64,000 nucleotides of DNA, from positions 1 through 64,000 of the forward strand of contig CANQFM010000001.1 in NCBI GenBank assembly GCA_947598825.1, given 5' to 3'. This stretch comes from an uncultured Eisenbergiella sp. GTDB taxonomy: Bacteria > Bacillota > Clostridia > Lachnospirales > Lachnospiraceae. Under the pieces are notes generated by a model. It was not told the DNA's origin, did not search any database, and saw nothing but the letters and a program-made list of their open reading frames with translations. The stretch's first letter is position 1. Each line of letters opens with the position of its first letter. The translations under genes were made by a program, and so were the position numbers. Positions 8,517-16,689 of this stretch are shown piece after piece.

Positions 8517-8571
8517 ACAAAAGAGCCCCTTTCCGGTTTTGGGTCTGTTTCCCGCAACCGCAGGGGCTCTT
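8517..8571. terminator. Terminator shared by gltA and thrC
   Basis: AAGAGCCCC (8521-8529) pairs with GGGGCTCTT (8563-8571) around a 33-base loop. On the minus strand the stem is followed by TTTTG, so it mainly serves thrC. On the plus strand the following T-tract is poor. Confidence 0.55.
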
Positions 8572-8592
8572 AGTATGCTGTCCCGTCAATTA

Positions 8593-10080
8593 TTATAATC
8601 CGAGGAACTCCTCTACCACAGCTTTCATCTGTTCTTTCCCACACTGGATATCATGCAGCACAGGCGCCGTCCGGATCTCTTCGATCGCAGCCGGGACTGC
8701 TGTCCTGCTGATGCCGGCCAGTTGATCCACCAGCGTAAAATCATCCTCGCTGCTGCAGGACGGATCAAGGGACGTCATCACGCTCCTGGTGAATTTATAG
8801 GGGCTGGCGGTAGATGCGATGACCGTCACAGCGCCGTCCCCGGTCTGCGCCCGATATTTATCATATACCACGGCGGCTACCGCAGTGTGGGGATCCACCA
8901 CATATCCGCTTTCCCGATACAGGCTGCCGATCTTTTGGGCGCACTCCTCCTGGGAAGCGTAGTTTCCGTAGAAATCTTTCAATCCAGCCCGCATCTTATC
9001 CGAGATCTCATAGCGTCCTTCCCGCCCCAGGCTGTCCATAAAGGCGGCGTTCTGCGCCGGATCCTCTCCCGTGAGAGAAAAGATCAGCCGTTCCAGATTG
9101 CTGGAGATCAAAATATCCATGGAAGGAGACGTGGTCAGGATAAACTCCCGGTTCCTGTCATAAACGCCGGTAGAAAAGAAATCGCAAAGCACCTTATTTT
9201 CGTTGGAGGCGCAGAGCAGCCGAGCGATGGGCAGCCCCATCTGCTTCGCATAAAACGCCGCCAGGATATTCCCGAAGTTTCCTGTGGGAACCACCACGTT
9301 GATCTTCTGCCCGTCCCGGATCCTGCCCATCCGCAAAAGCTGCCCATAAGCATACACATAATAAACGATCTGGGGCACCAGCCTGCCGATATTGATGGAA
9401 TTGGCGGAGGAAAACTGAAAACCGGCCTCTGCCATGCGCTGCGTCAGTTCCCCGTCTGCAAACAGCGCCTTCACGCCCGTCTGCGCGTCGTCAAAGTTGC
9501 CGTATATGCCCGCCACGCGGATGTTTTTTCCCTTCTGGGTCACCATCTGCTTTTCCTGAATGGGGCTGACGCCGTTTTTGGGATAAAACACCAGAATACG
9601 GGTCCCTTCCACGTCCGCAAAGCCGGCCAGCGCCGCCTTCCCGGTATCGCCGGAGGTGGCCGTCAGGATCACGATCTGGCGCTTTACATGGTTCTTTTGG
9701 GCGGCCGTCGTCATCAGGTGCGGCAGAATGGACAGCGCCATATCTTTAAAGGCGATGGTCCTGCCATGAAACAGTTCCAGATACCATGCGCCCCCGGCTT
9801 CCTTAAGCGGGGCGATGGCGGGCGTATCGAATTTCTCATCATAGGCCCTGTCGATACAGCGCTTCAGCTCCTCCTCGGTATAATCGGTCAGCAACAGCTT
9901 CATGACCTCAAAGGCGGTCTGGCGGTAATCCATCCTGGAAAACTCTTCCCAAGTCCTGTCAAAAGCCGGAAGCCTCTCCGGCACATACAGTCCGCCGTCC
10001 TCCGCCAGGCCCTGCAGGATCGCCTCCGACGCCTTTACCTTCCGGCTGCTGCCCCTCGTGCTTCTGTATAAAATATCCAT
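8593..10080 (-). CDS. thrC: Threonine synthase
   Basis: PLP enzyme converting O-phosphohomoserine to threonine. The PLP lysine is K112 in the motif IAFKDMALS, and VVPTGNFGN with TATSGDTGKAAL binds cofactor phosphate. The 495 residues match the enterobacterial/clostridial class with an N-terminal Thr_synth_N domain (about 2-80). It stands alone, convergent with gltA; no hom or thrB gene is adjacent. Upstream, AAAGGAAAG serves as ribosome-binding site. Confidence 0.96.
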   Translation of the reverse strand: MDILYRSTRGSSRKVKASEAILQGLAEDGGLYVPERLPAFDRTWEEFSRMDYRQTAFEVMKLLLTDYTEEELKRCIDRAYDEKFDTPAIAPLKEAGGAWYLELFHGRTIAFKDMALSILPHLMTTAAQKNHVKRQIVILTATSGDTGKAALAGFADVEGTRILVFYPKNGVSPIQEKQMVTQKGKNIRVAGIYGNFDDAQTGVKALFADGELTQRMAEAGFQFSSANSINIGRLVPQIVYYVYAYGQLLRMGRIRDGQKINVVVPTGNFGNILAAFYAKQMGLPIARLLCASNENKVLCDFFSTGVYDRNREFILTTSPSMDILISSNLERLIFSLTGEDPAQNAAFMDSLGREGRYEISDKMRAGLKDFYGNYASQEECAQKIGSLYRESGYVVDPHTAVAAVVYDKYRAQTGDGAVTVIASTASPYKFTRSVMTSLDPSCSSEDDFTLVDQLAGISRTAVPAAIEEIRTAPVLHDIQCGKEQMKAVVEEFLGL

Positions 10081-10189
10081 GTCTTTCCTTTCTCTTTCGG
10101 TCTGCGGCCTGTCCGGCCGGCATCCTCCGTCACCCGTTGAAAATGTCGTTCTCTATTTTAACACAGCCTCTCTTTTCAGACAATCCTTT

Positions 10190-10861
10190 TCATCTGAAAA
10201 ATTCATGTCCCCCATAGGAAAACAGACGCGTCAGATGGCTATCGAACCAGTTTAAGTTATCGGGGTCCGCCGCCTTTCGCGAAACGAAATAGAGCGCCCC
10301 TCCGGATATATCCTCCCCCTGCAGGGCCCTCTCCACAGCCTTTTTCGTTTCAGGACCGACGGTCACCTTCTGAATCGTACCGTTTGCCACAGGGGAAAAC
10401 TGCGCCTTCCCGTCCGCCTCCTGATACACCACCTGTTCCACAGTATTGGGAAAAACCGCGCTGTTCACCCGGTTCAGCACCACGTTTGCCACCAGGAGCT
10501 TGCCCTTTTCATCCTCGGATCCCGCTTCCGCCTCCACGATCCGTAGCAGAATCTCATAATCTTTCCCCGTCAGAACAGTCTCTTCCTTTTGTTCTTTTTG
10601 TTCTAATACCTGTAGCCGGATTACAGGGTTTTGAAAATCCATCCTGGGAAGCTGTCCCCGGATCTGCTCCCGTATGATTCCGGCTTCTGTCCCCTGCGCC
10701 AGCTCCTTCGACGTTTTCCGCGCCGTCTCCCCCACTGTTCCCCGATCCGTTTCCTGCGCCCCTGGGGCGCACCGTTCGATCCCCGCGATCGTGACGCTAA
10801 ACCAGGCGGCCGTTAAAAGCATCAAAAAACACAACCATAGGGACGCCTCTCTGTTATGCAT
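10190..10861 (-). CDS. SleB/CwlJ-family cell wall hydrolase (Hydrolase_2), secreted
   Basis: Predicted exported peptidoglycan hydrolase related to the spore cortex-lytic lytic transglycosylase SleB. I placed the start at 10861 (GGGAGG upstream); the earlier ATG at 10906 lies on the promoter -10 element. The product has 223 residues: a signal segment at about 8-27, a low-complexity linker to about 95, then the Hydrolase_2 domain beginning LTGKDYEILLRIVEAEAG. E110 and E112 are in the position of the SleB catalytic glutamate. FVSRKAADPDNLNWF near the end is conserved in the family. No SleB peptidoglycan-binding repeats are present, so the substrate may be vegetative wall or cortex. Confidence 0.85.
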   Translation of the reverse strand: MHNREASLWLCFLMLLTAAWFSVTIAGIERCAPGAQETDRGTVGETARKTSKELAQGTEAGIIREQIRGQLPRMDFQNPVIRLQVLEQKEQKEETVLTGKDYEILLRIVEAEAGSEDEKGKLLVANVVLNRVNSAVFPNTVEQVVYQEADGKAQFSPVANGTIQKVTVGPETKKAVERALQGEDISGGALYFVSRKAADPDNLNWFDSHLTRLFSYGGHEFFR

Positions 10862-10879
10862 AGGTTTTCCTCCCGCTCG

Positions 10880-10914
10880 TTTTGACCTGTCAAAAAACCT
10901 GTCCATACATTATA
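10880..10914 (-). promoter_or_regulatory. -10 element and TTTTGAC-N2-GTCAAAA palindrome upstream of the SleB-like gene
   Basis: A TATAAT hexamer lies at 10914-10909 on the minus strand; its -35 (GAATGA at 17 bp) is poor, which suggests activator dependence or another sigma factor. Just downstream, TTTTGAC (10880-10886) and GTCAAAA (10889-10895) form a perfect 7+2+7 palindrome between the transcription start and the ribosome-binding site, where a repressor would block elongation. Confidence 0.45.
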
Positions 10915-11004
10915 TACGGCATGTCCCTATTTCATTCCTGCTTTTTGACCCGCCCTATGAACGGGAAACTGTTTTTTTCATCCGCTTTCGTAAAGCGGGG
11001 TGAC

Positions 11005-11042
11005 GTCAAAAAGGGCTTCGGATCTCTCCGAAGCCCCTTCTT
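11005..11042. terminator. Bidirectional terminator after the secreted-protein gene
   Basis: GGGCTTCGGA (11013-11022) pairs with TCCGAAGCCC (11027-11036) around a TCTC loop. On the minus strand it is followed by TTTTT (11012-11008), closing the operon that ends at 11094; on the plus strand by CTTCTTTTTT. Confidence 0.85.
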
Positions 11043-11093
11043 TTTTGATGCGCCTGACGCGCACATTTTTGTCCTATCTCCTATCCGCAAAGA

Positions 11094-11876
11094 TCATGCG
11101 GCATTTGCCGTCACTTCCGCAGGAACCGTCATCGTATCGTACTGGCCATACTCGCTGTATGTCGTCACAGCCGTCGCGGTCGCCGTCACGTTGGAAAGGC
11201 CGCTGACGCTCAGTCCCGTCATCTCTACCGTCATGCTCAACGGCAAAAGGGTCGCCACGTCGACAACGACCGTCACAGGAAACGCAGCCGAACTGGTGGT
11301 GATGCCGACCTCATTCAGCACCTCCAGAAAGCCCTGCATGTTCACGGGATTGACCACGCCGTTTATCTTATAGGTGTTGCCCTCGACGATCACGGAAGCG
11401 CCGCTCACATCCACGCCGGCGGGCGCAAACTGGTAAGCATGCTGGGCAAGCTGCGTCTCGGAAAGCTGTTCATAGGATACCTTCCATTTTCCGCCGTTCT
11501 TATTATAGGTGCTCCGGATACCGTTCTCCACCCAGGTCCAGGATTCGTCCGCAGAGGTTCTGTTGACGCCTGTGGACGAAGTCATGTTCATGCTGGTCAC
11601 CGTGTGGTTCGCATATCTGCTGGCTGTGGTATCGATGATAAGATCAGTCGAAACCGTCTTGCCGGACCTGGAGTCCGTCATACGGATCGTCTCCGTCATC
11701 GTCTTGCGCGCGCTGCCCAGCATGGCCGAATGCAAATTCACCTGCTGCAGCAGTTCTTCCGCAGCAACAGGCGCTACCGTCACCGACGGCGAAGCCGCTT
11801 TTGCCGCCGTCCCCCCTGCCGCAAAAAGCATCGACGCACTCAAAACAGCCGCAAGACATTTGTACCATTTTTTCAT
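11094..11876 (-). CDS. Secreted protein of unknown function
   Basis: I do not recognise a specific family. The start at 11876 has GGAGGG 9 bases upstream and opens a typical signal peptide (MKKWYKCLAAVLSAS ... AKA) without a lipobox cysteine. The mature part, about 230 residues, is rich in Thr, Ser and Val with alternating beta-type patterns and the segment WTWVENGIRSTYNKNGGKWK. It loosely recalls the LppX/LprG-like or DUF6612-type secreted proteins of Firmicutes; that is only an impression. It lies 15 bases after the aldo/keto reductase gene and is probably co-transcribed from the promoter at 12957-12985. Confidence 0.7.
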   Translation of the reverse strand: MKKWYKCLAAVLSASMLFAAGGTAAKAASPSVTVAPVAAEELLQQVNLHSAMLGSARKTMTETIRMTDSRSGKTVSTDLIIDTTASRYANHTVTSMNMTSSTGVNRTSADESWTWVENGIRSTYNKNGGKWKVSYEQLSETQLAQHAYQFAPAGVDVSGASVIVEGNTYKINGVVNPVNMQGFLEVLNEVGITTSSAAFPVTVVVDVATLLPLSMTVEMTGLSVSGLSNVTATATAVTTYSEYGQYDTMTVPAEVTANAA

Positions 11877-11890
11877 TTTCACTATCCCTC

Positions 11891-12913
11891 CTAATAATCC
11901 TTCCCCGCAAGTATCTCTTTGTAGTCCTGTAAATTCCGTCTCAACAGCGCCGGCGTATCCAGATGGTAAGGACACTTCGACTTACATCTGCCGCAGTTTA
12001 AACACTTCTCGATGAGAAGCATCTTCTTCTGCATCTCTTCGGTCAGTTGGGCCGCCGACGGCGCCCGCCTGATCAGCAGAGACATCCTGGCGCAGTTGTT
12101 GATCTCGATGCCCACAGGACAGGGCATACAGTATCCGCAGCCGCGGCAAAAATCCCCCGTCAGCATGCTGCGGTCTTGCTCGATGACCTCCCGAAGCGCA
12201 TCGGTCATCTCCGGCGGATCCGCGATATAAGAAAGAAACTCATCCAGTTCCTTCTCCCTCTGGACCCCCCAGATGGGAAGCACATTGTCAAACTGCGCTT
12301 CAAAGGCATAGGCGGCTGCTGAATTGGTGATCAGCCCGCCTGACAGGGCCTTCATTGCGATAAAGCCCATGCCCGCTTCCCGGCATTTTATCTCCAGCGC
12401 CAGATCTTCTTCGCTGGCAAGATAACTGAATGGAAATTGGAGCGTCTCATACAGCCCGCTCTCGACCGCCTCGTTGGCCACCGAGAGGCGGTGGTTGGTG
12501 ATCCCGATATGCCGGATCTTCCCCTGCTCCTTTGCCTCCACCATACACTCATACAGGCCCGTCCCATCCCCCGGTTTGGGACAGAAGGCCGGATTGTGGA
12601 ACTGATAAAGATCCAGATAATCCGTCTTCAGATTGGTCAGGGTCGTCTCCAGATCGGCCCAGAAACCCTCCGGCGTCTGCGCGCCCGTCTTGGAGGCGAG
12701 AAAGATCTTCTCCCGAATCCCTGCAAAGGCCAGTCCCAGCTTGTGTTCGCTGTCCGTATACAAACGCGCCGTGTCAAAGAACGTGACGCCGGCCTCATAG
12801 GCCTTTCGGAGCAGACGGACGGCCTCCTGGTCGCTGACCCGCTGGATCGGGAGCGCGCCGAACCCGTTTTTGTTCGTCACGATGCCCGTCTTTCCCAGTA
12901 CGACAGTCTGCAT
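11891..12913 (-). CDS. Aldo/keto reductase with C-terminal 4Fe-4S domain
   Basis: NADPH-type aldo/keto reductase fused to a ferredoxin-like module. The AKR tetrad is seen as D47 (FFDTARLY), Y52, K75 (LASKTG) and H106 (YQFHN). From about residue 265 there are two cysteine clusters, CRGCGYCMPCP and CLNCGRCKSKCP, so the protein can carry Fe-S clusters and may couple to ferredoxin. The start at 12913 was chosen because GAGGGG is well placed; the upstream ATG at 12919 overlaps the site. The gene follows rnfB by about 60 bases but has its own promoter. Substrate unknown. Confidence 0.9.
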   Translation of the reverse strand: MQTVVLGKTGIVTNKNGFGALPIQRVSDQEAVRLLRKAYEAGVTFFDTARLYTDSEHKLGLAFAGIREKIFLASKTGAQTPEGFWADLETTLTNLKTDYLDLYQFHNPAFCPKPGDGTGLYECMVEAKEQGKIRHIGITNHRLSVANEAVESGLYETLQFPFSYLASEEDLALEIKCREAGMGFIAMKALSGGLITNSAAAYAFEAQFDNVLPIWGVQREKELDEFLSYIADPPEMTDALREVIEQDRSMLTGDFCRGCGYCMPCPVGIEINNCARMSLLIRRAPSAAQLTEEMQKKMLLIEKCLNCGRCKSKCPYHLDTPALLRRNLQDYKEILAGKDY

Positions 12914-12956
12914 ACGCATCCCCCTCTTCATTCCGTATATATGAGATGTGTCGAAT

Positions 12957-12985
12957 ATTATAACATACAATTTAATGTTCGACAA
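12957..12985 (-). promoter_or_regulatory. Promoter of the aldo/keto reductase gene, TTGTCG-N17-TATAAT
   Basis: On the minus strand TTGTCG (12985-12980) and TATAAT (12962-12957) are 17 bases apart; the -35 overlaps the last codons of rnfB. Initiation near 12950 leaves a 37-base leader. Confidence 0.6.
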
Positions 12986-13766
12986 TCACTTTTTTTGGAC
13001 ATTTGGAAAAACACTGGCCGCAGGCCGTGCATTTTTCCGGATCGATGACAGCCCGGTTCTCTTCTACAGCCACAGCATCGGCCGGACAATTGCGTTTGCA
13101 GAGGGAACAGCCGATACAGCCGGCGCTGCAGGCCTTCATGGTAACGGGGCCTTTGTCTTTGGAGCTGCAGGCCACAGCATATTTGGCGTCGTAGGGGATC
13201 AGCCGGATCAGCTTTCTGGGGCAGGCTGCCACGCATTTGCCGCAGGCTTTACAGGCCTGCTTATCCACAAGCGCAACGCCGTCGACGATATGAATGGCGG
13301 CAAAGGGGCAGGCCTTCACGCAGCTTCCGTAACCCAGACAGCCGTAGCTGCAGCTTTTGGGACCTCCCCCCGGCACAAAGGAAAGCATCTGGCAGTCCTC
13401 GATCCCGGTATAGTCATAGGAGGTTCCGGCCTTGTCGCAGGTCCCCTGGCAGGCCACGAAGGCTGTCATCCGGCGGCTTTCCCCGGCCTCTACGCCCATG
13501 ACCGCAGCGATCTTTTCCCCGACCGCTTCTCCGCCCACAGGGCAGGCGTTGACAGGGGCCTCCCCTTTGGCGATGGCCGCAGCCAGCCCGCTGCAGCCGG
13601 CGAACCCGCAGCCGCCGCAGTTATTGCCCGGGAGAAGCCTAAGCACCGCCTCCTCCTTCGGATCTGTCTCCACATGGAACCTAAGTCCCGCTGCGCCCAG
13701 GAAGAGGCCGATGAGCAGTCCAATGGCTCCCACCACGCCGACAGCGGTTAAAATTCCGACGATCAT
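12972..13766 (-). CDS. rnfB: Rnf complex subunit B, multi-cluster ferredoxin
   Basis: Membrane-anchored subunit that accepts electrons from reduced ferredoxin. It has one N-terminal membrane helix (2-27), the Fe-S domain CGGCGFAGCSGLA with a distal NACPVGG cysteine, then several CxxCxxC...CP clusters (SCVKACP, CKACGKCVAACP, CIGCSLCKRNCP, CTACGQCFSKCP). The 264 residues are usual for clostridial RnfB. It is the last of six genes rnfCDGEAB, all on one strand with gaps of at most 13 bases. Confidence 0.96.
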   Translation of the reverse strand: MIVGILTAVGVVGAIGLLIGLFLGAAGLRFHVETDPKEEAVLRLLPGNNCGGCGFAGCSGLAAAIAKGEAPVNACPVGGEAVGEKIAAVMGVEAGESRRMTAFVACQGTCDKAGTSYDYTGIEDCQMLSFVPGGGPKSCSYGCLGYGSCVKACPFAAIHIVDGVALVDKQACKACGKCVAACPRKLIRLIPYDAKYAVACSSKDKGPVTMKACSAGCIGCSLCKRNCPADAVAVEENRAVIDPEKCTACGQCFSKCPKKVIVEH

Positions 13767-13779
13767 TCCTTTGCCCTCC

Positions 13780-14367
13780 CTATAAAAGCCCTGAGAATCC
13801 GCAGAACGCGATGGCCATCAGTCCCGCCGTCACCAGCACGATGGGCATTCCCTGAAAGGATTCCGGGATGTCGTGATAGGCCATCTTTTCCCGGATGCCG
13901 GCCAGGATGATGATGGAAATGGTAAAGCCCACCGCCGTGGCAAAGCCGTTGACGATGCCGGTAAAAATCCCATATTCCTTCTGCACATTGGTCAGCGCCA
14001 CGCCAAGCACCGCGCAGTTGGTGGTGATCAGCGGCAGATATACGCCCAGGGCTTCATACAGACTCTTCATATAGCGTTTCAAAAACATCTCCACAAACTG
14101 TACCAGGGCCGCGATCACCAAGATGAACACGATGGTCTGCAGATACTCGATGTGCAGCGGCACCAGCAAAAACCGATAGATCGCGCCGGCCACGCCGCTG
14201 GCCAGCGTAATGACGAAAATGACCGCCGTCCCCATGCCGGCCGCCGTCTCCACCTTTTTGGAAACGCCCAAAAAGGGACACAGCCCGAGGAACTGGCTCA
14301 ATACCACGTTGCTGACCAAAGCGGAGCCCGCCGCCAGCAGCAAAAGATCTTTCACCTGCGATAACAT
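13780..14367 (-). CDS. rnfA: Rnf complex subunit A
   Basis: Integral membrane subunit, 195 residues with six predicted helices, forming with RnfE the membrane core that holds an Fe-S cluster and conducts Na+ or H+. The conserved LGLCPFLGVSKK and TTNCAVLG segments contain the cysteines of that cluster. The ATG follows the rnfE stop codon directly (TAAATG), and its GGAGG lies inside the end of rnfE. Confidence 0.96.
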   Translation of the reverse strand: MLSQVKDLLLLAAGSALVSNVVLSQFLGLCPFLGVSKKVETAAGMGTAVIFVITLASGVAGAIYRFLLVPLHIEYLQTIVFILVIAALVQFVEMFLKRYMKSLYEALGVYLPLITTNCAVLGVALTNVQKEYGIFTGIVNGFATAVGFTISIIILAGIREKMAYHDIPESFQGMPIVLVTAGLMAIAFCGFSGLL

Positions 14368-15120
14368 TTATGCATCCTCCCCCTGTCCGCTGTTCGAAAC
14401 GGTTTTCTCCTGTCCGCCATCCAAAACGGTTTTTTCCTGACAGCCGGCCGCTTTTTCACACGACAGGCAATCGTGGCCGCAGCCCGACTGGATCTTGCTC
14501 ATATCCTTTCCCTTCTTCTCCCCGGCGATCTTCACCTTATTTTGGATCGCCGTCAGGGCCGCCAGGACGAAAAACGCCCCCGGGGCCATGATGAAAATGG
14601 AGAACGGGACATAGCCCTCCGGCATCACGCGGATCCCAAAGATCTCTCCCGCGCCCAGAAGCTCCCGCACCGCGCCGATACAGGTCAGCGCCAGGGAAAA
14701 GCCCAATCCCATACCGATGCCGTCGAACAAAGACAAAATCACGGGATTTTTGGAAGCGTAAGCCTCCGCCCTCCCCAGGATGATGCAGTTGACCACGATC
14801 AGCGGGATGTATATGCCCAGGGCGTCGTACAGATCCGGCAGATACCCCTGCAAAAGAAGCTGCGTCATCGTCACAAAGGAGGCGATGATCACGATAAACG
14901 CCGGGATCCGGACCTTATCCGGGATCACCTTGCGCAGGGCCGAGATGAGCAGATTGGACAGCGCCAGCACCACGGTGGTGGACAGGCCCATGCCCAGTCC
15001 GTTGACAGCGGAGGTGGTGACCGCCAGCGTGGGACACATCCCCAGCGTCAGCACAAACGTCGGATTTTCCTTTACGATACCGTTAAACAACCGCTCCCAT
15101 ACGCTGTTTTCAGTTTTCAT
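14368..15120 (-). CDS. rnfE: Rnf complex subunit E with a Cys-rich C-terminal tail
   Basis: Membrane partner of RnfA. The core (about 1-200) has the family motifs NPTFVLTLGMCPTLAV and VNCIILGRAEA. I placed the start at 15120; this overlaps the rnfG stop by 11 bases, and GGAGG lies 8 bases before the ATG. Residues 201-250 are an extra soluble tail carrying C214, C218, C221 and C227 (pattern C-x3-C-x2-C-x5-C), followed by a short duplication of the theme QEKTV. Such a tail could bind a metal or an extra Fe-S cluster; that is inference. The 27-bp DNA duplication behind it is at about 14383-14436. Confidence 0.94.
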   Translation of the reverse strand: MKTENSVWERLFNGIVKENPTFVLTLGMCPTLAVTTSAVNGLGMGLSTTVVLALSNLLISALRKVIPDKVRIPAFIVIIASFVTMTQLLLQGYLPDLYDALGIYIPLIVVNCIILGRAEAYASKNPVILSLFDGIGMGLGFSLALTCIGAVRELLGAGEIFGIRVMPEGYVPFSIFIMAPGAFFVLAALTAIQNKVKIAGEKKGKDMSKIQSGCGHDCLSCEKAAGCQEKTVLDGGQEKTVSNSGQGEDA

Positions 15121-15739
15121 CTCCTGCGCCTCCTTCCCCCGGCTGCCTGAGGACGTTTTCAAAATAGCAGAGCCCTGCGTTGACGCCCTGCGTCACCGCG
15201 TTCGTGGTGATCGTCGCGCCGGAAATGGCGTCGATCTCCTCTTCGCTGGCCGCGCCCGTTTTTACATAGGTAAAGGGATAAACGCTGCGGTTCGTAAACT
15301 GGGGCACCAGCACCTCCTGCGCCCGCATCCCCAGTCCCGGCGTCTCGGAGATCTCCAGCAGAGAGATCCCGTTTAAAACCCCGTCGGCGGTAACGCCCAT
15401 GGTGAAACGGATGTCCCCTCCGTAGCCCTCATGGGTATTTACCGTAATGACATAGCCCGCTGTATTGCCGTCCTGATCCAGCGCTCGCTGGCAGGCCTCG
15501 ACGGATTGTTCCGAAAAACCGTTTCCGTCCAAAATCTCCTGGGCCGTTTCGGCATCGAAATCTTCCTGCTGCACGAAGGACGCTGCCTGGGAGAACACTT
15601 CCCGGCAGGCGTTTTCGGTCTTTTGCGCCTCCTGCTGGGCGATGGGATCCTTGGTGATCTGATAGACCCCTCCCAGCAATATCCCGGCGATCAGAGTGAT
15701 GGCAAACAGGATCATCGCGTCTTTGAACATGCTTTTCAT
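15110..15739 (-). CDS. rnfG: Rnf complex subunit G, covalent flavoprotein
   Basis: Subunit with one N-terminal membrane helix (8-29) and an extracytoplasmic FMN-binding domain. The FMN is carried on threonine: SGAT at 173-176 in the context DAISGATITTN. The start at 15739 overlaps the rnfD stop as ATGA, so translation is coupled; the product has 209 residues. Third gene in the operon. Confidence 0.95.
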   Translation of the reverse strand: MKSMFKDAMILFAITLIAGILLGGVYQITKDPIAQQEAQKTENACREVFSQAASFVQQEDFDAETAQEILDGNGFSEQSVEACQRALDQDGNTAGYVITVNTHEGYGGDIRFTMGVTADGVLNGISLLEISETPGLGMRAQEVLVPQFTNRSVYPFTYVKTGAASEEEIDAISGATITTNAVTQGVNAGLCYFENVLRQPGEGGAGDEN

Positions 15740-16677
15740 GACCGCTCCCCTCCTTTGCCGAAGCATTTGGGCATCGTGTATTTTTCGATCAGGGGCACCA
15801 GAAGGTTCCCCAGGATGATGGCATAGGAAACGCCCTCCGCGCTGGCCCCGAAGATCCGAAACAGCGCCGTCAGAAAGCCTAAGAAGATTCCGAACACATA
15901 CTGTCCCTTTACGGTGATGGGCCGGGTCACATAGTCCGTAGCCATGAAAAAGGCCCCCAGCATCAGGCCGCCGCCCGCCAGTTGGGCGGACAGATAGGCG
16001 CCGTCCACCGTCCGTCCCGAAAGCGCCGCAAACAGCGCCACAAAAGCGGTAAAGGAAACCAGATAGCTGCCGGGGATCTTCAGATCGATGATCCCTGTCA
16101 GGATCAGGATACAGGCCCCGGCCACAATGGCGATCATGGAAGTCTCCCCGATGGTGCCCGCGGTCCTTCCCAGGATCATATCCATCACGTTTACCGCTTC
16201 CCCGGCCTTTAACTGAGCCAGAGGCGTGGCGCCCGCATAGGCGTCATAGGTAAAGTTCGTCATCAGGGCCGGGAAGGAGATCAGCAAAAAGCACCGTCCC
16301 GCCAGGGCCGGATTCATGAAATTCTTTCCCAGACCGCCAAAGAGCATTTTCACCACCAGGATGGCGAATACGCTCCCGATTGCCGGCAGCCACAGCGGCA
16401 CGGAAACGGGAAGGTTGAGCCCCAGCAGAAGCCCCGTCACCACGGCGGAAAAGTCCCGGACCGTCACCTTCTTTTTACAGAGAAGTTCAAACAGAAGCTC
16501 CGTCAACACCGCTGCCGCCACGGAAATAAGCACCACAAAAACGGCCCGCAGCCCGAAATGAAAGATTCCGAAAAAGGTGGCCGGGAGCAGAGCGGCAACC
16601 ACTGTCAGCATGATCCTCGCCGTGGTATCCCGGTCCCTCACATGGGGATTGGAGGATACCTTTTTTAACTCACTCAT
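15736..16677 (-). CDS. rnfD: Rnf complex subunit D, covalent flavoprotein
   Basis: Polytopic membrane subunit homologous to NqrB. T151 in the motif AGATPLAQ is the expected FMN attachment site. KNFMNPALAGRCFLL and the C-terminal MATDYVTRPIT are family landmarks. The 313 residues are usual. It starts 12 bases after the rnfC stop. Confidence 0.95.
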   Translation of the reverse strand: MSELKKVSSNPHVRDRDTTARIMLTVVAALLPATFFGIFHFGLRAVFVVLISVAAAVLTELLFELLCKKKVTVRDFSAVVTGLLLGLNLPVSVPLWLPAIGSVFAILVVKMLFGGLGKNFMNPALAGRCFLLISFPALMTNFTYDAYAGATPLAQLKAGEAVNVMDMILGRTAGTIGETSMIAIVAGACILILTGIIDLKIPGSYLVSFTAFVALFAALSGRTVDGAYLSAQLAGGGLMLGAFFMATDYVTRPITVKGQYVFGIFLGFLTALFRIFGASAEGVSYAIILGNLLVPLIEKYTMPKCFGKGGERS

Positions 16678-16689
16678 CTTCCCATCCTC

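Noticed and set aside
8653..10071. A 472-codon plus-strand frame opposite thrC
   Set aside because: It is antisense to threonine synthase, whose PLP lysine and other motifs are intact. The long frame is a by-product of high GC and codon bias; similar shadows occur across the window.
10173..10200. TTTTCAGA/TCTGAAAA stem at the end of the SleB-like gene as a terminator
   Set aside because: The stem is AT-rich and lacks a T-tract on either strand at the right place.
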